Shown in pieces: positions 1-5,900 of a stretch of DNA of 7,803 nucleotides. A model generated the notes under the pieces. It saw only the letters and a program-made list of their open reading frames with translations, was not told the origin of the DNA and searched no databases. The stretch is taken from contig JAOZOM010000078.1 of assembly GCA_029933275.1 (NCBI GenBank), positions 1 through 7,803 of the forward strand, given 5' to 3'. Made by a program: the position numbers and the translations under genes. Position 1 is the first letter of the stretch; every line of letters starts with the position of its first letter. Origin of the DNA: Anaerolineales bacterium (lineage in GTDB: Bacteria; Chloroflexota; Anaerolineae; Anaerolineales; Villigracilaceae).

Positions 1-1334
1 TCAAACCTCGTCCCCTCCCCTAACTTACTCTCAACCGAAATTTCGCCACCGTGTGCTTCTATAATTGAGCGTGTAATCGCCAAGCCCAACCCCGATTCTC
101 CCGCATCCAAATTGCGGGTTTCGTCGGCGCGGTAAAAACGCTCAAAGACGCGGCTCAAATCAACCTCTGCTATCCCCGCGCCTGTATCTTCGACCACAAT
201 CAACGCCTGTCCACTAAAAACTGAATACTGCATACTGATAATTCCGCCCTTTGGCGTATAACGTAGCGCATTGCTGACCAAGTTTCCCAACGCCTGCGCC
301 ATGCGTTCTTCATCTATTTGGATGGATAGCGGCGCATCTCCCGTTTTTACACTTAATTTGATTCCCTTTTGCTCTGCCGCCAATTGATAGGATGAGGCGA
401 CCCGCCGCAGTAACGCTCCCATTTCAACTTGCTTCCGATTAAGCAACATCTGCCCGGCGTCAGCCAGCGAGAGCATCCGCAAATCACGAACGAGATGTTG
501 AAGGTGAGTCACTTCAATGTGCATCGTGTGGATTCTTTCGGGTGTAGCCTCCAGCACACCTTCTTCCATCGCTTCGAGGTAGCCACCGATGACGGTTAGC
601 GGAGATCCCAAATCGTGGGCAATATCCGCCGTCATCTGGCGGCGGGATTGAGTCGCTTGCGCCAAATCGGACGCCATCTGATTAAAGGATGCAACCAATT
701 CGCCCAACTCATCTTGTGAGCGGACGGGGATTTCTTGCTCCAGTTCGCCGCGTGCAACTGCACGAGTTGCGCTGGTCAATTCTCGTAGAGGACGCGTCAT
801 CGAGCGAGCCAAAAAGATGCCTAATAAGAGCGCAATAATCATCGCCGCACCCGTTGCCCATAAAAGGGCTTGATTTGTGCGGTCAAGATAGCGTTGTTCA
901 ACCGGATTCAATTCAGGGGCATTTCCTGTTTGTAGTACTGTCCCAATAATGGCTCCGTCTACTTCAATGAGAGTGCCTTCTGCCAATATGTCGGTAGAAA
1001 TAACATCTCTTGGGCGATACTCTCCTGCTGGAATAATAATCTTCCCTTTTAGATCAGCAAGCGCAAAGGTGATGGGAGCGGGTCTAGGCTGGTTAGGATT
1101 ATTGGGTTGGGATTGAGGCAATCGTAAAGGGAATTGTTGAGCAACTCCCTGCCATGAGCCATGCTCCTGATAATAGGTAGTCACTTTTTCGGTGAAATCG
1201 TCGCGGATACGGTCGACAACGAAGGTCTCAAATTCTCGTGCAGTGGCTTGCCATGTAAATACAGCGGCTAATCCGGCAACTGTCAGGCTGACGAGGAGAA
1301 AGGCGAGAGTGAGTTTGAGAGAGAGGGATTTCAT
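1..1334 (-). CDS. Sensor histidine kinase of an OmpR-type two-component system (3' end cut by window)
   Basis: Membrane sensor kinase that should autophosphorylate and pass phosphate to the regulator encoded immediately upstream. The frame is open for 444 codons from ATG 1334-1332 to the window edge with no frameshift. TM1 is about residues 7-28. An extracytoplasmic region of about 127 residues follows, with a Pro/Asn/Gln-rich stretch near 72-87 and no domain I recognise. TM2 is about 156-176 and HAMP about 177-230. The H-box reads AHDLGSPL with the phospho-acceptor His240. The N-box is NLVSNALRYTP (Asn355), the G1 box DTGAGI (Asp383), the F-box FERFYRAD (about 397) and the G2 box GLGLAI (about 415). 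The last visible residues, GEGTRF, normally lie a few residues from the end, so only a short tail is missing. The ATG lies 2 bases after the regulator's stop with no clear Shine-Dalgarno, so translational coupling is likely. The overall layout resembles BaeS-like kinases; the signal is unknown. Confidence 0.93.
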   Translation of the reverse strand, partial: MKSLSLKLTLAFLLVSLTVAGLAAVFTWQATAREFETFVVDRIRDDFTEKVTTYYQEHGSWQGVAQQFPLRLPQSQPNNPNQPRPAPITFALADLKGKIIIPAGEYRPRDVISTDILAEGTLIEVDGAIIGTVLQTGNAPELNPVEQRYLDRTNQALLWATGAAMIIALLLGIFLARSMTRPLRELTSATRAVARGELEQEIPVRSQDELGELVASFNQMASDLAQATQSRRQMTADIAHDLGSPLTVIGGYLEAMEEGVLEATPERIHTMHIEVTHLQHLVRDLRMLSLADAGQMLLNRKQVEMGALLRRVASSYQLAAEQKGIKLSVKTGDAPLSIQIDEERMAQALGNLVSNALRYTPKGGIISMQYSVFSGQALIVVEDTGAGIAEVDLSRVFERFYRADETRNLDAGESGLGLAITRSIIEAHGGEISVESKLGEGTRF

Positions 1335-1336
1335 AG

Positions 1337-2017
1337 TTAGGTATCACTAAACCTATACCCCACCCCAAAGACCGTTTCAATATAACGCGGGTTGGCGGGG
1401 TCTGGTTCGATTTTGGTACGCAAATTGCGGATGTGGACATCTATTGTGCGTTCAACGCCTTCGAAGGTGGTGCCTTGTAATTTGATGAGTAAATCGGCGC
1501 GGGAGTAGACTCTGCCGGGGGAGGTCATTAGGGCGGCGAGGAGGTCGAATTCGGAGGGGGTTAGGGTGACAGATTCACCGTCCACGCGGACTTGGCGGGT
1601 GTCGTGATCGAGGGTTATATCCGCTACTTTGAGGGTAGCAGGCTGAAAGGAGTCCGACCCGATGCGGCGTAGCACAGCACGAATCCGCGCGAGGAGTTCC
1701 CGCATCCCAAATGGTTTGGTGATGTAATCGTCCGCGCCGAGTTCCAATCCTAAAACTTTGTCAGTCTCTTCTAATTTGGCGGTTAGCAAGATAATGGGTG
1801 CGTTGCTCTCTTTGCGAAAAGCGGTAATGAATTGATAGCCGTCCATTTCGGGCATCATGATGTCGAGCAGGATTAGATTGGGTTTTTCGCGGCGGGCGGC
1901 GTAGAGGGCGTTCTGACCGTTATCTGCCGTGACCACGCGCATGCCCTGCTCGCTGAGATAATCACGAACGAGGGTACGGATGCTGGCGTTATCATCTACG
2001 ATAAGAATTGTTTTCAT
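1337..2017 (-). CDS. OmpR/PhoB-family DNA-binding response regulator
   Basis: Cytoplasmic transcription factor switched on by phosphorylation, 226 residues, the normal family length. The receiver domain (about 1-115) has the acidic pair Asp8/Asp9, phospho-acceptor Asp52 in LLDIMMPEMDG, switch Thr79 and Lys101 in the ITKPF motif. The C-terminal winged helix (about 128-224) contains LTPSEFDLLAAL, the recognition region around ERTIDVHIRNLRTKIE, and the closing wing YIETVFGVGYRF typical of Trans_reg_C. It is first in an operon with the kinase, whose start is 2 bases after this stop. Its promoter carries two 11-bp direct repeats of the kind such regulators bind, so autoregulation is likely (inference). 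The ATG at 2017-2015 has no Shine-Dalgarno and lies 6 bases below a TATAAT, pointing to a leaderless message. The exact orthologue (BaeR-, PhoP- or ResD-like) cannot be decided by eye. Confidence 0.95.
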   Translation of the reverse strand: MKTILIVDDNASIRTLVRDYLSEQGMRVVTADNGQNALYAARREKPNLILLDIMMPEMDGYQFITAFRKESNAPIILLTAKLEETDKVLGLELGADDYITKPFGMRELLARIRAVLRRIGSDSFQPATLKVADITLDHDTRQVRVDGESVTLTPSEFDLLAALMTSPGRVYSRADLLIKLQGTTFEGVERTIDVHIRNLRTKIEPDPANPRYIETVFGVGYRFSDT

Positions 2018-2057
2018 AGGGTGATTATATAGGAAAGATGTTCAGAAGTTGTTTAGA
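2018..2057 (-). promoter_or_regulatory. Promoter of the response regulator/kinase operon with tandem 11-bp repeat box
   Basis: Read on the minus strand, half-site 1 TCTAAACAACT (2057-2047) is followed directly by half-site 2 TCTGAACATCT (2046-2036), a 6-base gap, then a perfect -10 TATAAT (2029-2024). The hexamer where a -35 would sit is ACAACT, nothing like TTGACA, so an activator probably supplies the contact. Adjoining 11-bp direct repeats replacing the -35 are typical of PhoB/OmpR-family sites. The upstream gene's TAA stop (2055-2053) lies inside half-site 1. From the -10 to the ATG are only 6 bases (CACCCT), so the expected start of transcription falls at or next to the A of the ATG. Confidence 0.75.
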
Positions 2058-4233
2058 TGATATTGAGTTCTCTTGAAACTGCTGTGTTTTTGCCACTATT
2101 TTTTGCCTCGTAGAGTGCTATATCTGCGGTTTCAACTAGGTCTTCTGACGTGTTTTCTGGGGAAGGCACAGTGCAGGAAATGCCAAAACTCAAAGTAACG
2201 GGTTCAATAATATTGACTTGTTTTTTGAAAGAAACGATATTTTTTACTTCTGTTTGTATGGCTTCGACTATTTTTTCGGCACCTTCTTGTTTTGTGTCTG
2301 GTAATAGAATAATAAATTCTTCTCCACCATATCGCGCAACGAGATCTCTTGGACGTTTGACGGCTCGGCTAATGGCTTGGGCAATCTGATAGAGACATTC
2401 ATCTCCCAAGAGATGCCCATAAGTATCGTTGAACTTCTTAAAGTAGTCGATATCGCACATGATCAGGCTTAAGCTTGTTTTTGTTCGCGCAAGTTGTTTC
2501 CACTCTGTTTGCAGGTAGGTGTAAAAACGACGACGATTGGCGATTTGTGTCAGGTCGTCTATTATGGTCAGGCGTTCAAGTTCAAGGCTTGCCTGTCGCA
2601 ATGCTTCTTCGTCCTCTTTACGTTCAGTAATGTCTTGTACAAGCGATGCGACGCCAATCACATTTCCTTCTTGATCGATTAAGGGGGTGTTGTGCCACTC
2701 ACAAGAGATGCTCTGACCGTCTTTGGTAATGTTTTTATTCGTGTTATATGTGCTGCTTTTTGCTAAAAACAATTGCTCCCACATTTTGCTTAGTTCTCTG
2801 TGAAAACTTTTAGGCACAATAAAGTTGGCATGTTGTCCGAGTGCTTCTTCTTTTTTGTATCCAAAAACTTTTTCAGCTCCTAAATTCCAGTCTGTTACTT
2901 CAGAGTTCGGGTCCCATTCAATTACAGCTAGTATTGTTTGTTGCATATGTAGTGAAAGGCGTTGTTGAGATTTACGCAAATCATCTTCAGCATGTTGTCG
3001 TTCAACAACTTCATATGTGAGATGTGTGTTTGCACGTAAAAGCTCGGTCGTGCGTTCCGCCACGCGCGTTTCGAGGGTTTCAATAGAGTTGTGTAACTGA
3101 ATGATCATTTTGTTAAAGGCGTTGGCAAGGGTACCAATTTCATCACTACGCTCTAGGGTAATTCTTTGTGTTAGATCTCCATCAGTAGCGCGTACTGCAA
3201 TTGAAGTTAGGGCTATTAATGGTTCTACAATCCAGTCGGTCACCCAAATAACAACTAGAATAGTGATTATCATGGTGAGGAGTGTTGCCCCCAGAATAAC
3301 CTTAATACTCTGAAGGGTGGTCGCAAAAGATTCTGTCTGATCTTGTTCTGCGAGTAGAGCAACCTCCAGACCAGGAATCCATCGGTAAACTCCTAAGACG
3401 GAGTGAGAAGGATGTTGGTAATTTTGATAAGCCCCATCTCCATTCTTTTTACTCAATGCCTCATTAACTCCCTGTGTATATATTATTGTTCCAAGGCTCT
3501 GGTCATCGCACACTTCTGTAAGGATGATGTGGTCTGTATTAACTAAATAGGTTTCGCCCGTTTCCCCCAGCCCGGCGCGCTCCAGCATAATCTCGTTGAT
3601 TGCATCCAGCTTGGCTACTCCTGCCAAGACACCGTATATTTGATTACTTTCGTCTCGCAGAGGGACTGCTGCAAAGATAACCATTTCGTCATATAGAGGG
3701 GAAAAGATAGGTGCTTGCACAAATGATGTATCCAAGCCTTTTTTGAAAAACAGTTGTGCCGAGAAATCGTGCGCATCTCGTTCCGGGTTTGTAGAGATAA
3801 TCACTTTCCCCCTTTCGTCTATGATGAATATCTCATCAAATTTGTTTTCGTGTACGAGAGCAATATTCAGCGTATCTAATATGACTCTCTCCCATGCAGC
3901 CGCTACAATTTCATTATGTTGGCTGCCCATTAATTCAATGATGTTGGCGCGAACACTCGGGTTTGCCACAACTATTCCAAGATCTGGCGCCAGTGAGCCG
4001 AACCAACTCGTAAGTTGAGCCTCTTTGAGGGTTGCTACTGAGGTCAGTTGATTGATGATTTGCGTACGGCTATTTTCATATTGACGCCAGATTGTGATAG
4101 CACTGATACTAATCAAAGGAATAATGGTTAACAACAAAAGAATAATTAACAACGTTCGTCTCAGGCTGCTACGCCCATGACGATATTGCAATGCTTTAGG
4201 TTTCAACGTATCTTTCTTTTCTTTGGTTGACAT
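2053..4233 (-). CDS. Membrane sensor diguanylate cyclase (Cache-like, HAMP, PAS, GGDEF)
   Basis: Makes cyclic di-GMP from two GTP in response to an outside signal; 726 residues. A short basic cytoplasmic start is followed by TM1 (about 27-48) and an extracytoplasmic region (49-311) with the helix-then-PAS-like pattern of a double Cache sensor (for example FDEIFIIDERGKVIIST near 132-148 and YGVLAGVAKLDAI near 200-212). TM2 is about 312-332, HAMP about 333-385, then a coiled-coil linker and a PAS/PAC domain (about 421-538, ending VQDITERK). The GGDEF domain is about 555-720. The active-site loop is GGEEF (636-640), with metal and base contacts Asp594, Asn602 and Asp611. An inhibitory site RPRD (627-630) lies the standard five residues ahead, so an active, product-inhibited enzyme is expected. 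The start lies 7 bases after the solute-binding gene's stop with only a weak TAGAG before it, implying co-transcription. No EAL or HD-GYP partner is visible. Confidence 0.93.
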   Translation of the reverse strand: MSTKEKKDTLKPKALQYRHGRSSLRRTLLIILLLLTIIPLISISAITIWRQYENSRTQIINQLTSVATLKEAQLTSWFGSLAPDLGIVVANPSVRANIIELMGSQHNEIVAAAWERVILDTLNIALVHENKFDEIFIIDERGKVIISTNPERDAHDFSAQLFFKKGLDTSFVQAPIFSPLYDEMVIFAAVPLRDESNQIYGVLAGVAKLDAINEIMLERAGLGETGETYLVNTDHIILTEVCDDQSLGTIIYTQGVNEALSKKNGDGAYQNYQHPSHSVLGVYRWIPGLEVALLAEQDQTESFATTLQSIKVILGATLLTMIITILVVIWVTDWIVEPLIALTSIAVRATDGDLTQRITLERSDEIGTLANAFNKMIIQLHNSIETLETRVAERTTELLRANTHLTYEVVERQHAEDDLRKSQQRLSLHMQQTILAVIEWDPNSEVTDWNLGAEKVFGYKKEEALGQHANFIVPKSFHRELSKMWEQLFLAKSSTYNTNKNITKDGQSISCEWHNTPLIDQEGNVIGVASLVQDITERKEDEEALRQASLELERLTIIDDLTQIANRRRFYTYLQTEWKQLARTKTSLSLIMCDIDYFKKFNDTYGHLLGDECLYQIAQAISRAVKRPRDLVARYGGEEFIILLPDTKQEGAEKIVEAIQTEVKNIVSFKKQVNIIEPVTLSFGISCTVPSPENTSEDLVETADIALYEAKNSGKNTAVSRELNII

Positions 4234-4240
4234 GCTCTAT

Positions 4241-5686
4241 TTATTCTTTGCTCCGAAGGCATCTATTAGCCTCTATTGCTAACTTATCCAGCTCTTGTTG
4301 AATATTCAGTTTATCTCCGTCTTCTTTCCAGGTTTTCAGCAAAAATTCAGCTGTAGCGTCTTCTGAAACACAGGGAAAAAAGCCGGGATGCACTGCATCG
4401 TCCAGCGTATCCACATACTCAGTTTCGGCGAGGAAAATACCCCAGAAAGGATCGTTGATTCGTTGGAGTTCAACAGCTAGGGATTTGACTTGTGTGAGCG
4501 CGCGGCGCGTATAGACTCTTTGTCCCGGCTCGGTCGTTAACCATTTAAGTAGCTCCCAGGATTCTTGCGGATATTTGGTTTGCTGATTGATTCCCCAGCC
4601 CATCCACATGATGACGCCTTTGTGCCCACCTGGACCTGTTGGGAGCGGCACAACTGTCCACTCTAACTCTGGTGTTGAATTGAAGGCTTCCTGATACCAA
4701 GGTCCCCAATAATGCCCAGATATAGCCAATTTCCCTTCTTTGAATAGAGCATCATTCCCGCCTAAGGTATCTATATCTTCCACTTGTGGAGAAACGTGAT
4801 ATTTATGAACAAGATCACGGGTAAATTCCCAAGCTCGTACGGCATTTTTACTGTTGAGATAGCCTAGAGTTGTTGTGGCTTCGGGGTCAATAGCATGAGC
4901 ATCAAAGGAATAGAGCACATTCTCAAAGCCTCGGAACCAGGCTACGGAACCTCCTCCCCCCCAGTAAGGGACTGTCGTTCCATATTGCACGATATTATCA
5001 GAGTCGAAATCTGGGCTATTGGCATTATTCCCGTTATTGTCCAGAGTTAATGCTAAAGCCATTTCAAGATAATCGTCGTAAGTCCAGCCTTCTTCGGGGA
5101 GTGAAATATCGGCTTGCTCAAACAAAGCTGTGTTGATGTAAATCGCCGATGTGCTGAAATCTTTGTTAATAGCACGGGGCTTCTCTTGATAAAAACCAGC
5201 CTTCCATACGCTCTCAAAATATATTTCATCAGGGTCAAAATCAGGGTCTGCTTCAACGAAGGGACTTAGATCGGCTAAACCACCAGATTCTGTATAGATC
5301 GGGATATAAACAGACTCCACTGCGATTAGGTCAGATGCTGTGCCAGAACGAATCTGCTCCAAACGGTGTGCGTCAGCCCCAAAGCTTAATTGGTTTACGA
5401 ATATGACATTAATACAAGGATGCGCTTCTTCAAAGGCAGTGATGACTTCCTCTCTGTCGGCAAAGGCTTCATCTGCGTTAGACCAATCATCCATGCTGAT
5501 TTCGACAGTGCCATCAGGACACGCGGTTTCAGCTGAATCGGGTGTCTCTATTGGAGGCTCTTGCTTAGAGGATGTTGTTGTTGTAGGAGAAGGTGCGGGC
5601 TCAGCAACTGGATTTGGTATGCAACTAGCTAGTATCAAGGGCAGAATCAAAAAAAATATGGACACATGTTTTTTCTTCATAGTCAT
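4241..5686 (-). CDS. Extracellular solute-binding lipoprotein, family 1 (orphan, no permease nearby)
   Basis: Lipid-anchored binding protein of the sugar/oligosaccharide (MalE-like) ABC class. From the chosen start the signal peptide runs through FFLILPLILASC, a lipobox whose Cys is the predicted lipidated residue. A Pro/Thr/Ser-rich tether of about 30 residues follows. The body has family signatures: a first strand VEISMDDW, the contact segment SAIYINTALFEQADI with PEEGWTYDDYLEMA, and a late GVIMWMGWGINQQTKYPQESWELLKWL segment. The longer start at 5710 has a G-rich stretch touching the ATG and would put eight odd residues before the signal peptide. I prefer ATG 5686-5684, four bases after AAAGGA (5696-5691); ATG 5680-5678 (MKKKHVS) is about as likely. 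No ABC permease or ATPase is in the window. The next gene, 7 bases on, is a sensor cyclase, so this protein may deliver ligand to a sensor rather than, or as well as, to a transporter. Ligand unknown. Confidence 0.9.
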   Translation of the reverse strand: MTMKKKHVSIFFLILPLILASCIPNPVAEPAPSPTTTTSSKQEPPIETPDSAETACPDGTVEISMDDWSNADEAFADREEVITAFEEAHPCINVIFVNQLSFGADAHRLEQIRSGTASDLIAVESVYIPIYTESGGLADLSPFVEADPDFDPDEIYFESVWKAGFYQEKPRAINKDFSTSAIYINTALFEQADISLPEEGWTYDDYLEMALALTLDNNGNNANSPDFDSDNIVQYGTTVPYWGGGGSVAWFRGFENVLYSFDAHAIDPEATTTLGYLNSKNAVRAWEFTRDLVHKYHVSPQVEDIDTLGGNDALFKEGKLAISGHYWGPWYQEAFNSTPELEWTVVPLPTGPGGHKGVIMWMGWGINQQTKYPQESWELLKWLTTEPGQRVYTRRALTQVKSLAVELQRINDPFWGIFLAETEYVDTLDDAVHPGFFPCVSEDATAEFLLKTWKEDGDKLNIQQELDKLAIEANRCLRSKE

Positions 5687-5690
5687 CTTA

Positions 5691-5696
5691 TCCTTT
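5691..5696 (-). promoter_or_regulatory. Ribosome binding site deciding the start of the solute-binding lipoprotein
   Basis: AAAGGA on the minus strand lies 4 bases ahead of ATG 5686 and 10 bases ahead of ATG 5680. It lies inside the extended frame that would begin at 5710, which argues against that longer start. The spacing does not clearly separate the two inner ATGs. Confidence 0.6.
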
Positions 5697-5758
5697 AACA
5701 ATGTATCCATCCCCTTGTGGATATCTTTTCACAAAAAGAGCGGGATTTCCTTCTCATA

Positions 5759-5793
5759 ATTATACTGTAAAGAATTTTCAGAAGTTGCATAAA
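5759..5793 (-). promoter_or_regulatory. Promoter of the solute-binding protein/diguanylate cyclase operon with a diverged repeat box
   Basis: On the minus strand, TTTATGCAACT (5793-5783) is followed by TCTGAAAATTC (5782-5772), then 7 bases and -10 TATAAT (5764-5759). Each half-site matches its counterpart at the response-regulator promoter at 8 of 11 positions, and CAACTTCTGAA across the junction is identical in both. The gap to the -10 is 7 rather than 6. The leader to the chosen ATG is about 70 bases. This is the weakest of the three boxes but has the same order and geometry. Confidence 0.55.
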
Positions 5794-5842
5794 CCTGTGT
5801 AATTCTCCCTGTATGCATAAATTTTGTCCCAAGATTGGGAAA

Positions 5843-5869
5843 TGGCTGTCTCTTTGAAAAAGACAGCCA
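5843..5869. terminator. Hairpin terminator between the DUF1566 pseudogene and the solute-binding operon
   Basis: TGGCTGTCT (5843-5851) and AGACAGCCA (5861-5869) form a perfect 9-bp stem with a 9-base loop. On the plus strand it is followed by CTTTTAATT. On the minus strand, where the genes lie, the tail is only TTT. It sits about 30 bases past the likely original end of the DUF1566 gene and about 50 bases before the next repeat-box promoter, which is where a transcript boundary is expected. The weak U-tract on the coding side lowers confidence. Confidence 0.6.
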
Positions 5870-5900
5870 CTTTTAATTGCGATTTTGACACAACCCTAGA

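Noticed and set aside
1..3. Apparent TGA stop of the kinase at the first three bases
   Set aside because: It is out of frame. The kinase frame has Phe at 5-3 and continues with GA at 2-1 beyond the window, so the gene is partial, not frameshifted.
5687..5710. Start of the solute-binding protein at ATG 5710
   Set aside because: The G-rich stretch touches that ATG with no spacing, and the extra residues would precede a complete signal peptide. AAAGGA at 5696-5691 points to an inner ATG.
5340..5759. Plus-strand open frame of 139 codons
   Set aside because: It is antisense to the signal peptide and N-terminal part of the solute-binding protein and has no family resemblance.
5828..5840. Small inverted repeat TCCCA/TGGGA
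   Set aside because: A 5-bp stem is too short to support a claim next to the 9-bp terminator hairpin.
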